From Pseudorhodobacter ferrugineus DSM 5888 (GTDB taxonomy: Bacteria > Pseudomonadota > Alphaproteobacteria > Rhodobacterales > Rhodobacteraceae): a stretch of DNA of 64,000 bases. How positions within the stretch are numbered: the stretch's first letter is position 1; every line of letters starts with the position of its first letter. Location: contig NZ_ATVN01000004.1 in NCBI RefSeq assembly GCF_000420745.1, positions 124,001-188,000 on the forward strand, in the 5' to 3' direction. Below are positions 1-9,064 of the stretch, piece after piece. The translations under genes and the position numbers were made by a program. Below the pieces are notes generated by a model that saw only the letters and a list, made by a program, of their open reading frames with translations, was not told the DNA's origin and made no database searches.

Positions 1-1
1 C

Positions 2-160
2 AAGGTTCCCACCGTCTCTGTCGGCGAAGCGGTCATGCAGCTGGAATTGGCTGGGCAACAGATGCTGGTGTTCCGCAACTCAAAGCATGGCGGGGTAAAC
101 GTCGTCTACCGTCGCGATGACGGAAACGTCGGTTGGATTGACCCGCGACATATAACGTAG
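2..160 (+). CDS. hpf: Ribosome hibernation promoting factor, C-terminal part (cut by window start)
   Basis: The last 52 codons of a gene that begins outside the window. The reading frame ends in the FRNSKHGGVNVVYRR and GNVGWIDP segments typical of the C-terminal dimerisation domain of the long form of HPF/RaiA, which pairs inactive 70S ribosomes into 100S dimers in stationary phase. The next gene, ptsN, follows after 33 nt; hpf followed by ptsN is a common proteobacterial arrangement and supports the call. The N-terminal ribosome-binding domain is not visible. Confidence 0.88.
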   Translation, partial: KVPTVSVGEAVMQLELAGQQMLVFRNSKHGGVNVVYRRDDGNVGWIDPRHIT

Positions 161-193
161 AGCGCCTAATGCGGCGTAGGATAAAAGCGGACC

Positions 194-661
194 ATGGAAC
201 TAACCAATATCTTGGCACCCGGTGCCGTACGTATCGTTAGCCATTTGACCAGTAAAAAACGCCTGTTTCAAGAGATTGGAGAGGTTGTAGCCTCTGTTCA
301 CGGTCTGAATGCGTCCATCGCAGTTGACGGCTTGCAAGAGCGCGAAAGCCTTGGCCCCACAGGTGTGGGCCACGGCATCGCCCTGCCGCATGCGCGATTG
401 CAGGAATTGGATAAAATTGTCGGCGTGTTCATGCGGCTGGAAAAGCCGTTGGATTATGATTCGGTAGATCGCCAACCAGCTGACCTGATCTTTGCGCTGT
501 TTGCGCCCAAGGATTCGGGCGTGGACCACTTGAAAGCGCTGGCGCTGGTGTCACGCACCATGCGCGATGCAGGTGTGCTGGCAAAACTGCGGGCCAATAA
601 TGACCCGGCCAAGCTGTACGCGATACTGACCGAGGCACGCGCGCCACAAGCCGCCGCCTGA
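194..661 (+). CDS. ptsN: PTS IIA-like nitrogen regulatory protein PtsN
   Basis: A 155-residue single-domain EIIA protein, the usual family length. It is the terminal phosphoacceptor of the nitrogen PTS (EINtr-NPr-EIIANtr), a cytoplasmic regulatory relay that controls potassium transport and stress responses rather than sugar uptake. The phosphorylatable histidine is about residue 66 in GIALPHARL, preceded by [11 protein letters not shown], which fits the family pattern. It follows hpf directly and is probably co-transcribed with it. queG starts 8 nt downstream. Confidence 0.93.
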   Translation: MELTNILAPGAVRIVSHLTSKKRLFQEIGEVVASVHGLNASIAVDGLQERESLGPTGVGHGIALPHARLQELDKIVGVFMRLEKPLDYDSVDRQPADLIFALFAPKDSGVDHLKALALVSRTMRDAGVLAKLRANNDPAKLYAILTEARAPQAAA

Positions 662-669
662 CCGGAACA

Positions 670-1692
670 GTGGACAGTTTCCGCGAAACCCTGCATGCCC
701 GCGCCCTGGCCGAGGGATTTTCGGCGATGGGCATTTGTGCGCCGGATGCGACACCTGATACCGCCGAACGGCTTGATCAATTTGTAGCGCTTGGCCGACA
801 TGGCCAAATGAGTTGGATGGCTGAACGCATGGGCTGGCGCGGGTCTGCTGCTGCTCTGTGGCCGCAAGCACGGTCTGTGATCATGCTGGCCGAGGTGTAT
901 ACGCCGGATGGCAACCCCTTGGATGTGTTGTCCCAGCGCGATCGTGCGGCTGTGTCGGTCTATGCCCAAGGGCGGGACTACCATGATTTGGTGAAAAAGC
1001 GCCTGAAACGGTTGGGGCGCTGGATGGTGGAAACCACAGGGGCCGAAATCAAGGTGTTCGTCGATACCGCCCCTGTGATGGAAAAGCCCTTGGCACAGGC
1101 GGCGGGTCTGGGCTGGCAAGGCAAGCATACCAACCTGTTGTCGCGTGATCTGGGCAGTTGGTTTTTCCTTGGGTCTATATTCACCACGCTGGACCTGCCG
1201 TTTGATACCCCCGAGGCCAGCCATTGCGGCAATTGCACCGCTTGTCTTGATATCTGCCCGACAAACGCTTTCCCCGCGCCATATCAGTTGGATGCGCGCC
1301 GTTGCATTTCATACCTGACGATTGAACATAAGGGCGAGATTGACCCAGACCTGCGCCCCCTTTTGGGCAACCGCATCTACGGCTGCGATGATTGCCTTGC
1401 CGTCTGCCCGTGGAACAAGTTTGCCGTTGCCGCGTCCGAGGTCGGCTATGCCCATCGCGTGGGTGCGCCACCTTTGGCCGAGTTGGCAGGGCTGGATGAT
1501 GCCGCGTTTCGGGTACGGTTTTCCGGCAGTCCGGTAAAGCGGATCGGGCGTGACAGATTTTTGCGTAATGTGTTGTACGCCATAGGAAATTCCGGTGATT
1601 CCGCGTTAATTTCGGCCGCGATGCCGCATCTTTCAGACCCCGACAGTGCCGTGGCAGATGCCGCCGCTTGGGCCATTGGCAGTCTGTCATAA
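670..1692 (+). CDS. queG: Epoxyqueuosine reductase QueG
   Basis: Last step of queuosine biosynthesis: cobalamin-dependent reduction of epoxyqueuosine to queuosine in tRNA. The 340-residue protein carries the two-cluster ferredoxin-like pattern of Que[12 protein letters not shown] at about residues 186-196 and [12 protein letters not shown] at about 239-250, with an extra cysteine near 212. The N-terminal half holds the cobalamin-binding region, including the DTAPVMEK segment near 132. A GTG start at 670 gives the family N-terminus and leaves 8 nt after ptsN. The C-terminal HEAT-like tail is short. Confidence 0.95.
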   Translation: MDSFRETLHARALAEGFSAMGICAPDATPDTAERLDQFVALGRHGQMSWMAERMGWRGSAAALWPQARSVIMLAEVYTPDGNPLDVLSQRDRAAVSVYAQGRDYHDLVKKRLKRLGRWMVETTGAEIKVFVDTAPVMEKPLAQAAGLGWQGKHTNLLSRDLGSWFFLGSIFTTLDLPFDTPEASHCGNCTACLDICPTNAFPAPYQLDARRCISYLTIEHKGEIDPDLRPLLGNRIYGCDDCLAVCPWNKFAVAASEVGYAHRVGAPPLAELAGLDDAAFRVRFSGSPVKRIGRDRFLRNVLYAIGNSGDSALISAAMPHLSDPDSAVADAAAWAIGSLS

Positions 1693-1783
1693 TCGGCAAA
1701 CTTAGGCCAACTTCACAACTTGCAGGCGACCTGTGCCACATTTCATGCTAAAGTCCGACTCGTTAAACCTCTGGGAGGACAAG

Positions 1784-1978
1784 ATGACCAAGCACCTTAC
1801 AGACCATCGCAACGCGCCCGAAACTGGGCGGAAAAGGCATTTTTGGGCGATTGAACGGCAGGGAGAAATGGACACGCCACATCCGGCAATCCGCGCCCTA
1901 AACCAGCGCCCCCAAACCCGCAACGACGGCCCGCGCATGCAGCACTTTCTGCGCATTGATCGCGGAGTCACCGCCTAG
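1784..1978 (+). CDS. Small hypothetical protein (64 aa)
   Basis: A 64-codon frame starting MTKHLTDHRN with a good ribosome binding site (ctgggagga, 1771-1779). It is hydrophilic and rich in Arg, His and Pro, with no signal peptide or membrane segment. No family is recognised. It lies between queG and the convergent ilvE gene and ends just before the shared hairpin at 1985-2014. The start context and terminator make a real gene plausible. The in-frame ATG at 1742 would add 14 residues but lacks a ribosome site. Confidence 0.4.
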   Translation: MTKHLTDHRNAPETGRKRHFWAIERQGEMDTPHPAIRALNQRPQTRNDGPRMQHFLRIDRGVTA

Positions 1979-1984
1979 GCCAAT

Positions 1985-2014
1985 AAAAGGCCCGAACCGC
2001 AATGGCTCGGGCCT
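1985..2014 (-). terminator. Hairpin terminator of ilvE
   Basis: An 11-bp stem, AGGCCCGAACC (1988-1998) against GGCTCGGGCCT (2004-2014), with a G-U type mismatch and a 5-nt loop. On the minus strand it is followed by CCTTTTATTGG, a short T tract. It sits 7 nt after the ilvE stop and could also stop the small plus-strand gene. Confidence 0.75.
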
Positions 2015-2021
2015 CACTCAA

Positions 2022-2888
2022 TTAGCGACGCACCAGCGCCTCATATTCGGTGGAGATGTCGCGGGTCAGTTGCCCCACCTCAAAGTTATAATCACCGATC
2101 TGGCCAACAGGCGTAATTTCGGCTGCTGTGCCGGTCAGCCAGCATTGCTGCATGCCTTCCAGCTCATGCGCCTCAATCCGGCGTTCTTGCACCTCGATGC
2201 CCTTTTCCTTCAACATCCCGATCACGGTTTGGCGGGTGATGCCGTTCAAAATGCCATCGGCCAGCGGCGTATGCACTACGCCATCCTTTACGAAAAAGAT
2301 GTTCGCCCCGGTCGCTTCGGCCACATAGCCGCGATAGTCAAACATCATGGCGTCCGAACACCCCTTCGCCTCGGCCGCGTGTTTGGACATGGTGCAGATC
2401 ATATACAGCCCCGCCGCCTTGGCCGCATGGGGGATGGTTTCGGGGCTGGGGCGCTTCCATTTCGCGATGTCCAGCTTGGCGCCTTTCATCTTGGCGTCAC
2501 CGTAATAGTTGCCCCATTCCCACACCGCAATGGCAAGGTGGATCGGGTTGCGCTTGGATGCCACGCCCATATCCTCGCCCGCGCCACGCCATGCAATTGG
2601 GCGGACATAGGCGTTGGTCAGGCCATTGGCCGCCAAGGTGACGACCTTGGCGGCCTCAATCTGCTCAACCGTCCACGGCAATTCCATGTCCAACAACTCA
2701 CCCGATTTGCGCAGGCGGATTGAATGTTCCACCGATTTGAAAATCTTGCCGTTATAGCAACGTTCCCCTTCAAACACAGATGAGGCGTAGTGCATAGCAT
2801 GGCTTAGAATATGGACCTTGGCACTGCGCCAATCAACCAATTCGCCATCCATCCAAATCTTGCCATCCCGATCATCATAGCCAGCCAT
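2022..2888 (-). CDS. ilvE: Branched-chain amino acid aminotransferase
   Basis: A class IV PLP aminotransferase (288 aa) catalysing the last step of Leu, Ile and Val synthesis and the first step of their breakdown. The likely PLP lysine is near residue 157 in PHAAKAAGLY. The N-terminal KIWMDGELVDW and the AMHYASSVFEGERCY segment are typical of IlvE. It is one of three class IV aminotransferases in the window (also 35586-36452 and 61438-62301) and the most IlvE-like. It is divergent from petP. Start ATG at 2888. Confidence 0.92.
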   Translation of the reverse strand: MAGYDDRDGKIWMDGELVDWRSAKVHILSHAMHYASSVFEGERCYNGKIFKSVEHSIRLRKSGELLDMELPWTVEQIEAAKVVTLAANGLTNAYVRPIAWRGAGEDMGVASKRNPIHLAIAVWEWGNYYGDAKMKGAKLDIAKWKRPSPETIPHAAKAAGLYMICTMSKHAAEAKGCSDAMMFDYRGYVAEATGANIFFVKDGVVHTPLADGILNGITRQTVIGMLKEKGIEVQERRIEAHELEGMQQCWLTGTAAEITPVGQIGDYNFEVGQLTRDISTEYEALVRR

Positions 2889-3041
2889 GCCTGTGCCCCT
2901 TTACTATTATTTCATATATTGCGCAATATAGGTCCGATGCGGACATAAAGTTGCGCGAAATCGGGAAAATCGCTAACAGGGCGGGGTTGGAAAGTCAACA
3001 AGGCTGACATAAACTCAGCGAAACAGTGGGTGAGGTTGGCG

Positions 3042-3548
3042 ATGGAACATTCTGGCGGGGCAAGCCACAGCGAAAGCTTGCTGTTTCTGACCGATGATCA
3101 GTTGCGCAAGGGGATCGAGGCGATGTTCTTTGCCTATCGCGGCTTTACCGCCGATCCTGACCGGATTTTGGAGGGAATGGATTACGGCCGCGCCCATCAT
3201 CGCGCGCTGCATTTCATCCACCGCAGCCCGGGCACGACTGTGAACAATCTACTGGCTATTCTGGGTGTCACCAAACAATCGCTGAACCGTGTGTTGCGCG
3301 GGTTGATCGAGGATGGTTTGGTCGAAAGCCGGGTGGGGCGAGCCGACAAACGTGAACGTCATTTGCATCTGACCAAAAAAGGTGGGGATCTGGAACGCAG
3401 CCTGTCTGACGCCCAGCGCGCCCGCATGCGGGCAGCGTACCGCGCGGCAGGGCCGGGGGCGGTGCAAGGGTTTCGACAGGTGCTTGAGGCAATGATGGAC
3501 GACAGTACGCGGCGACAGTATCAAAGCCTGAAGGAGACAAGCCTATGA
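3042..3548 (+). CDS. petP: MarR-family regulator PetP
   Basis: A 168-residue winged-helix MarR protein: helix-turn-helix about residues 68-90 (TVNNLLAILGVTKQSLNRVL) and a wing with RVGRADKRERHLHLTKKG. It overlaps the following response regulator by ATGA, which matches the Rhodobacter petP-petR pair implicated in cytochrome bc1/c2 expression. The ATG at 3042 is preferred over the GTG at 3030 because gtgagg at 3030-3035 is a well-placed ribosome site. The petABC genes are not adjacent here. The gene name rests on family and neighbour; the regulatory target is inferred. Confidence 0.82.
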   Translation: MEHSGGASHSESLLFLTDDQLRKGIEAMFFAYRGFTADPDRILEGMDYGRAHHRALHFIHRSPGTTVNNLLAILGVTKQSLNRVLRGLIEDGLVESRVGRADKRERHLHLTKKGGDLERSLSDAQRARMRAAYRAAGPGAVQGFRQVLEAMMDDSTRRQYQSLKETSL

Positions 3549-4258
3549 TCCCTGAACCTCAGGCGCATTTGCTGGTTGTAGACGACGATGAACGCATTCG
3601 CGGTTTGTTGCAAAAATTCCTGATGCGCAACGGATTCTTGGTGACCATCGCCCGCGATGGTGCACAGGCCCGCCGTTTGCTGGACGGGCTGGAATTTGAC
3701 ATGATCATTCTGGATGTAATGATGCCCGGCATCGATGGCATCGCCCTGACGCGGGAGCTGCGCGAAACGCTAAGCGCGCCGATCATGTTGTTGACGGCGC
3801 GCGGTGAAACAACCAGCCGGATTGAAGGGCTAGAGGCGGGGGCCGATGATTACCTGTCCAAGCCGTTTGAGCCCAAGGAATTGCTGCTGCGGATCAATGC
3901 CATTCTGCGCCGTGTTCCCCAAGCGCAGGCCGAGGTGGGGCCAAAGATGCTGCACATGGGCCATGTCCGCTATGACGTGGATCGAGGAGAGCTGTGGCAT
4001 GGCGGCGACCCTGTGCGCCTGACCGCGACCGAGGCGCAATTGATGCGCCTGTTCGCCGCCCAACCCGGCCACCCGATCAGCCGAGAAGCCCTTGCAGGCG
4101 ATCTGGGCCGCGACAGCAGTGCCGAGGAAAAGACGGGGCAGGAACGCGCGGTTGACGTGCAGATCACCCGCCTGCGCCGCAAGATTGAAAACGACCCAAA
4201 GCAACCGCGATATCTGCAAACCGTCCGCGGTGCGGGCTATATGTTGGCGCCCGACTGA
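3545..4258 (+). CDS. petR: OmpR-family response regulator PetR
   Basis: A 237-residue two-domain regulator. The receiver has the acidic pocket DDD at 13-15, phosphoacceptor Asp57 in IILDVMMPG, and the conserved Lys near 107 in YLSKPFEP. The C-terminal winged-helix domain ends in ITRLRRKIENDP and VRGAGYML, typical of OmpR/PhoB DNA-binding domains. No histidine kinase is encoded nearby, as in the Rhodobacter petPR locus. It is translationally coupled to petP through a 4-nt overlap. Confidence 0.88.
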   Translation: MIPEPQAHLLVVDDDERIRGLLQKFLMRNGFLVTIARDGAQARRLLDGLEFDMIILDVMMPGIDGIALTRELRETLSAPIMLLTARGETTSRIEGLEAGADDYLSKPFEPKELLLRINAILRRVPQAQAEVGPKMLHMGHVRYDVDRGELWHGGDPVRLTATEAQLMRLFAAQPGHPISREALAGDLGRDSSAEEKTGQERAVDVQITRLRRKIENDPKQPRYLQTVRGAGYMLAPD

Positions 4259-4329
4259 CGCACCCACTGGTAAAGTATCAGCGGTTGACTATGCTGGGTT
4301 TTCACACCCTTTAACTTTGGAATGTCCCC

Positions 4330-4821
4330 ATGCTTATACGCCTGCTTCTTTCCGCTGTTGCCCTTACTGCGCTTACCTTGCCTGCCGCCGCACAGGACCT
4401 TATTAAATGGGGTGAGGCAGGCGGCTGGGATGTTCTTGTCGACCCGACCGTCGGCAATGGCTGCCTGATTTCCAGCGAATTCGAGGACGGTTCGGTTGTT
4501 CGCGTTGGGATAGATGCGGAAAAGGGCGAAGGCTATGTGATGGCCTTTAACGCCGCCTGGGGCGAAATTGTGGAAGGTGATACCTATCCGATCACTTTCG
4601 ACCTTGATGGCGAAAAATATGAGGGACAGGCAACAGGCATTTGGCTTGATGATGCCCCCGGCATTGATATCGCCTTTGACAGCGAAGAGTTCGTTATGGA
4701 TTTGGCGCAGAAACAAACCATGACCCTATCACATGATGGCGAAGATGTGATGTCGATTGACCTCTCCGGCTCTTACGAAGGGTTGGTACAGGCCCTTGCC
4801 TGCCAAGACGCACAGGGCTAA
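4330..4821 (+). CDS. Secreted hypothetical protein (163 aa)
   Basis: An N-terminal Sec signal peptide is clear: MLIRLLLSAVALTALTLPAAAQ, with probable cleavage after AAA or AAAQ near residue 21. The mature part (about 140 aa) is acidic, with two cysteines (near 46 and 159) that could pair, and no family I recognise. The composition (GKYEGQATGIWLDDAPG, MTLSHDGEDVMSI) suggests a small beta-rich periplasmic protein. It is a single gene ended by the strong hairpin at 4834-4864. Confidence 0.72.
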   Translation: MLIRLLLSAVALTALTLPAAAQDLIKWGEAGGWDVLVDPTVGNGCLISSEFEDGSVVRVGIDAEKGEGYVMAFNAAWGEIVEGDTYPITFDLDGEKYEGQATGIWLDDAPGIDIAFDSEEFVMDLAQKQTMTLSHDGEDVMSIDLSGSYEGLVQALACQDAQG

Positions 4822-4833
4822 CCGCCCCGTTCT

Positions 4834-4864
4834 AACAGCGCCCATCTTTCGGGCGCTGTTTTTT
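4834..4864 (+). terminator. Rho-independent terminator
   Basis: A perfect 10-bp stem AACAGCGCCC (4834-4843) / GGGCGCTGTT (4851-4860) with a 7-nt loop, continued by a run of six T (4859-4864). It ends the secreted-protein gene at 4821. Confidence 0.9.
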
Positions 4865-4878
4865 CAAAAGGTTTGCCA

Positions 4879-5811
4879 ATGACGACTGCGCTTTTCACCC
4901 ACCCCGACTGCGATTTGCACAAGGAACCTGCGGGCCACCCCGAACAATCCGCACGGCTGGCGGCTGTAACTTACGCATTGGCCGATATGGACCTGCTGCG
5001 GTTTGACGCGCCATTGGGCACCGAGGCGGCCATTTTGCGATGCCACCCCACCGCCTATATTGCCCGCATCCGTGCCGCCATACCCGCGCAAGGCTGGGCG
5101 CAGGTTGATGGCGATACCTATCTTGCCCCCGGCAGCTTTCAGGCCGCTTTGCGCGGTATCGGCGGGGTTTGTGCAGCGGTGGATCTGGTTCTATCCGGCG
5201 GTGCAGCAAATGCCTTTGTCCCCACACGCCCACCCGGTCACCATGCGGAAACCGACACGGCGATGGGGTTTTGTGTATTTGGCAACGTTGCCATCGCAGC
5301 CAAACATGCGCTGGACCATCACGGCCTAACCCGTGTGGCGATTGTGGATTTCGATGTGCATCACGGCAACGGCACCCAAGACCTTTTGTGGAATGAACCC
5401 CGCGTGCTGTTTGCCTCTTCGCACCAAATGCCGCTGTACCCCAGCACCGGCGCTGCGCATGAGGTGGGGGCGCATCACCAGATGATCAATGTGCCTTTGC
5501 GCGCGGGCGGCACAGGAGCCGATATGCGCGCGGCCTATACCGCACATATCTTGCCGCAAATTGATGCCTTTGCGCCCGAATTGATCCTGATCTCCGCAGG
5601 GTTTGATGCCCACCGCGATGACCCGCTGGCCAATCTGAACTGGTCTGCCGCTGATTTCACATGGCTGACGCAGCAGATTTGTGACCTCGCCGACCGCCAT
5701 TGCGCGGGGCGGGTGGTATCGGCGTTAGAGGGCGGTTATGATCTGGATGCACTCGCGGCCTGTGCCGCCGCCCATGTGACAGTATTAAAGGAACGCGGAC
5801 ATGACAGATAA
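4879..5811 (+). CDS. Histone deacetylase family protein (zinc amidohydrolase)
   Basis: A 310-residue arginase/deacetylase-fold protein. The tandem active-site segment RPPGHHAE near 115-122 and the zinc site FDVHHGNGTQD near 155-165, with a further Asp in SAGFDAHRDDP, are those of bacterial class II HDAC-like, acetylpolyamine or acetoin-utilisation amidohydrolases. The substrate cannot be read from sequence. The ATG at 4879 follows aaaagg (4866-4871); an in-frame TTG at 4873 is less likely. The 3' end overlaps xseB by 11 nt, an order common in Rhodobacterales. Confidence 0.88.
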   Translation: MTTALFTHPDCDLHKEPAGHPEQSARLAAVTYALADMDLLRFDAPLGTEAAILRCHPTAYIARIRAAIPAQGWAQVDGDTYLAPGSFQAALRGIGGVCAAVDLVLSGGAANAFVPTRPPGHHAETDTAMGFCVFGNVAIAAKHALDHHGLTRVAIVDFDVHHGNGTQDLLWNEPRVLFASSHQMPLYPSTGAAHEVGAHHQMINVPLRAGGTGADMRAAYTAHILPQIDAFAPELILISAGFDAHRDDPLANLNWSAADFTWLTQQICDLADRHCAGRVVSALEGGYDLDALAACAAAHVTVLKERGHDR

Positions 5812-6049
5812 GACCGAAACGCCCGTCAGCGCGATGAGCTTTGAAGAAGCGATGAGCGCGCTGGAGCAAGTCGTCACCTCGCTGGAACGGGGCGAAGTGC
5901 CGCTTGAGGCGTCGATTGCGCTGTATGAACGCGGTGCAGCCCTAAGGGCGCATTGCGCAACCAAGCTGAGGCAAGCCGAAGACAAGGTTGAAATGATCCG
6001 CGCAAAGGATGGCGCAGCCATCGGCACCACCCCGGCGGAGGGGATGTGA
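5801..6049 (+). CDS. xseB: Exodeoxyribonuclease VII small subunit
   Basis: An 82-residue helical protein with the XseB signature SFEEAMSALEQVVTSLERG and the PLEASIALYERGAAL segment. It forms a complex with XseA that degrades single-stranded DNA. It overlaps both neighbours (11 nt with the deacetylase gene, 4 nt with ispA), so it is translated within one operon. xseA is not in the window. Confidence 0.93.
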   Translation: MTDKTETPVSAMSFEEAMSALEQVVTSLERGEVPLEASIALYERGAALRAHCATKLRQAEDKVEMIRAKDGAAIGTTPAEGM

Positions 6050-6909
6050 CCTTTCCCACCTTGCTGGCCACGCAGGCCCGCCGGGTGCAGGCCCGGCTTG
6101 ATACGGCTTTATCCGAACTTGATGACGAACCCGTCATCCATGCCATGCGCTATGCCTTGCAAGGCGGCAAAGGATTGCGCGGGTTTTTTGTGCTGGAGTC
6201 GGCGGCGCTGCATGGCATTGCACCCGAAAGTGCCGTGGCCGCAGCGGCTGCAATAGAGGCGATGCACGCCTATTCGCTGGTACATGATGATTTGCCGTGC
6301 ATGGACAATGACGATCTTCGCCGTGGCCTTCCCACTGTTCACCGCAAATGGGATGAAGGGGTGGCGGTTCTGGCTGGCGATGCCTTGCAAACCCTGTCGT
6401 TTGAGCTGCTGACCGATGCCACACTTGGCCCCAACCGTCTAGCGCTGATTTCGAGCATGGCGCGGGCTGCCGGTGCGCGCGGGATGGTCTTGGGTCAGGC
6501 CCGAGATATCGCCGCCGAAACCGCTGCTACGCCGCTGACCCTGCCCCAAATCACGCGTTTGCAGGCAGGCAAAACCGGCGCTTTATTTGAATGGTCGGCC
6601 ACAGCGGGGCCCGTGCTGGCGGGGGCAGATACCGGGCCCTTGGGGCGATTTGCCGCCGCAATAGGTCTTGCCTTTCAAATCGCCGATGACATCTTGGACG
6701 TAACGGGTGACGCCACCAAGGCGGGCAAGCGGCTGGGCAAGGATGCCGATGCCCACAAGGCCACTTTCGTGTCGCTTCTGGGGCTGAAAGGCGCACAAAC
6801 CCGTGCCGCAGCACTGGTTGATGAGGCAACAACCGCCCTTGCACCTTACGGCGCACGGGCAGACAATTTGATTGCAGCGGCACGTTTTGTGATCGCGCGC
6901 GAGCTTTAG
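6046..6909 (+). CDS. ispA: Farnesyl diphosphate synthase (geranyltranstransferase)
   Basis: Condenses IPP with DMAPP and GPP to farnesyl diphosphate. The 287-residue trans-prenyltransferase has the first aspartate-rich motif HDDLPCMDNDD near 83-93 and the second, FQIADDILDVTGD, near 208-220. A GTG start at 6046 overlaps the xseB stop. It is directly followed by dxs, so the MEP-pathway entry enzyme and the C15 synthase share an operon. Confidence 0.94.
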   Translation: MTFPTLLATQARRVQARLDTALSELDDEPVIHAMRYALQGGKGLRGFFVLESAALHGIAPESAVAAAAAIEAMHAYSLVHDDLPCMDNDDLRRGLPTVHRKWDEGVAVLAGDALQTLSFELLTDATLGPNRLALISSMARAAGARGMVLGQARDIAAETAATPLTLPQITRLQAGKTGALFEWSATAGPVLAGADTGPLGRFAAAIGLAFQIADDILDVTGDATKAGKRLGKDADAHKATFVSLLGLKGAQTRAAALVDEATTALAPYGARADNLIAAARFVIAREL

Positions 6910-6924
6910 GCCCAAGGGGGCAGT

Positions 6925-8850
6925 ATGACCGACCAGAACCTTAACAGGCCCAAAACTCCGATGCTTGACCGCGTGACACTTCCGTCCGACCTGAAAGGCT
7001 TGAGTGATCGCGAGCTTCGGCAAGTCGCCGATGAATTGCGGGCCGAGACGATTTCGGCAGTATCGGTGACGGGCGGTCATTTGGGGGCGGGTCTGGGCGT
7101 GGTGGAGTTGACCGTGGCCCTGCATGCCGTGTTTGATGCCCCGCGCGACAAAATTATCTGGGATGTGGGCCACCAATGTTACCCCCATAAAATCCTGACG
7201 GGGCGGCGCGACCGTATCCGCACCTTGCGGGCAGAAGGCGGGTTGTCAGGGTTCACCAAGCGGTCCGAATCCCCCTATGATCCCTTCGGCGCGGCCCACA
7301 GTTCAACCTCGATTTCCGCCGCCTTGGGCTTTGCGTGCGCCGCCGGTCTGGGCGGTGATCCGGGCGATGCGGTGGCAGTGATCGGTGACGGGTCGATGAG
7401 CGCCGGCATGGCGTTTGAGGCGATGAACAATGCAGGCCACCTGAAAAAACGGCTGTTCGTGATATTGAACGACAATGAGATGTCGATTGCCCCGCCGGTT
7501 GGGGCGATGTCATCCTATTTGTCGCGCCTCTATGCCGGCGCGCCGTTTCAGGATTTGAAAGCCGTGGCCAAAGGGGCCGTCAGCTTCCTCCCCGAACCGT
7601 TCCAAGAAGGCGCGCGGCGGGCCAAGGAAATGCTGAAAGGCATGACCGTCGGCGGGACGTTGTTTGAGGAGCTCGGCTTCAGCTATATCGGCCCGATTGA
7701 CGGGCATGACCTTGACCAGATGTTGCCCGTTTTGCGCACGGTTCATGACCGCGCCAAGGGGCCGATGTTGATCCATGTGATCACCAAAAAGGGCAAAGGC
7801 TACGCCCCCGCCGAACGTGCCCGCGACAAGGGACACGCGACCGCCAAATTTGACGTGTTGACGGGTGAGCAGAAGAAATCACCCTCCAACGCGCCCAGCT
7901 ATACCAAGGTTTTCGCGCAGGCCTTGATGGATGAGGCGGCGCGGGATGATAAAATCGTGGCCGTGACGGCGGCGATGCCGGATGGGACGGGCTTGAACCT
8001 GTTTGCCGAGCGGTTCCCGAGGCGTTGTTTTGATGTGGGCATCGCGGAGCAGCACGCAGTGACATTTTCGGCAGGGATGGCGGCGGGTGGGTTGAAACCG
8101 TTCTGCGCGCTTTATTCCACGTTTTTGCAACGCGGCTACGATCAGGTGGTCCATGATGTCGCGATCCAGCGCCTGCCGGTCCGGTTTGCGATTGATCGGG
8201 CGGGGCTGGTTGGGGCCGATGGGGCCACGCATGCGGGGGCGTTTGATGTGGCTTTCCTTGCCAACTTGCCCGGTTTTGTCGTGATGGCGGCCGCGGATGA
8301 GGCGGAGCTGGTTCATATGGTTGCCACGGCGGCGGCGCATGAAGACGGGCCGATTGCGTTTCGATTTCCGCGCGGGGATGGTGTGGGAGTAGAGATGCCC
8401 GAACGGGGCATTCCGCTGGAAATTGGCAAGGGGCGGGTTATTCAATCGGGCAAACGGGTCGCGATTTTATCGTTCGGGACGCGGCTGGCCGAGGTGATGA
8501 AAGCGGCCGAAAGTCTGGCCGCAAAAGGGATCTCGCCCACGGTTGCGGATGCCCGTTTTGCCAAGCCTTTGGACCGCGATTTGATCCTTGAACTGGCGGC
8601 AAACCATGAGGTTTTGATCACGGTTGAAGAGGGCGCTATTGGGGGGTTCGGGTCCCATGTCGCCCAGCTTTTGGCCGAGGAAGGCGTGTTTGATGCGGGC
8701 CTGAAATACCGGTCAATGGTGCTGCCGGATATCTTTATTGATCAGGCCAGCCCTGAAAGAATGTATGAGGTCGCGGGGATGGATGCGGCCCAGATTGAGG
8801 GCAAGGTTTTAGAGGTTCTGGGGGTCGCCGCCTTGGGGAAACGGGCATGA
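6925..8850 (+). CDS. dxs: 1-deoxy-D-xylulose-5-phosphate synthase
   Basis: Thiamine-diphosphate transketolase-type enzyme that makes DXP from pyruvate and glyceraldehyde 3-phosphate, the first step of the MEP isoprenoid pathway. Full length at 641 residues. Visible signatures are the N-terminal [16 protein letters not shown], the ThDP motif [18 protein letters not shown] and the central [17 protein letters not shown]. It starts 15 nt after ispA with gggggcag as ribosome site. Ten nt after its stop lies the composite element at 8861-8932. Confidence 0.97.
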   Translation: MTDQNLNRPKTPMLDRVTLPSDLKGLSDRELRQVADELRAETISAVSVTGGHLGAGLGVVELTVALHAVFDAPRDKIIWDVGHQCYPHKILTGRRDRIRTLRAEGGLSGFTKRSESPYDPFGAAHSSTSISAALGFACAAGLGGDPGDAVAVIGDGSMSAGMAFEAMNNAGHLKKRLFVILNDNEMSIAPPVGAMSSYLSRLYAGAPFQDLKAVAKGAVSFLPEPFQEGARRAKEMLKGMTVGGTLFEELGFSYIGPIDGHDLDQMLPVLRTVHDRAKGPMLIHVITKKGKGYAPAERARDKGHATAKFDVLTGEQKKSPSNAPSYTKVFAQALMDEAARDDKIVAVTAAMPDGTGLNLFAERFPRRCFDVGIAEQHAVTFSAGMAAGGLKPFCALYSTFLQRGYDQVVHDVAIQRLPVRFAIDRAGLVGADGATHAGAFDVAFLANLPGFVVMAAADEAELVHMVATAAAHEDGPIAFRFPRGDGVGVEMPERGIPLEIGKGRVIQSGKRVAILSFGTRLAEVMKAAESLAAKGISPTVADARFAKPLDRDLILELAANHEVLITVEEGAIGGFGSHVAQLLAEEGVFDAGLKYRSMVLPDIFIDQASPERMYEVAGMDAAQIEGKVLEVLGVAALGKRA

Positions 8851-8860
8851 TGACCGCATG

Positions 8861-8932
8861 TGTTCGCGCGCGGACATTTTTGTAAAGTGTTGATGTAGAA
8901 TGGTTTTCGGTTTTTTGTTAACCGAATTTTAA
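8861..8932 (-). promoter_or_regulatory. Composite element copy 1: CtrA-type box plus CGCGCGCG palindrome
   Basis: Palindrome TGTTCGCGCGCGGACA at 8861-8876, a 41-nt AT-rich spacer, then TTAACCGAATTTTAA (TTAA-N7-TTAA, the CtrA consensus) at 8918-8932. The same two parts recur with the same 41-nt gap at 42863-42934 and 61349-61420. Read from box to palindrome (minus strand) there is a possible -10 (CTACAT) 18 nt after GTTAAC. It lies between the dxs stop and the HsdR-like gene. Function unknown. Confidence 0.7.
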
Positions 8933-9064
8933 TGCGTACGCGGGGTTTTGGCACCGTTGAGAGCGGTGGCTAGTCGAAAAGCCATACGTCGTACAGCACA
9001 ACTTTTGCTTGCCTTAATTTAAGTAACCGCATTTTATAGAAGAAATTGTAAATGTGAGGGTGAA

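Noticed and set aside
8861-8876. Reading the CGCGCGCG palindrome as a parS site
   Set aside because: The parS consensus TGTTTCACGTGAAACA differs in the core, and no par genes are near.
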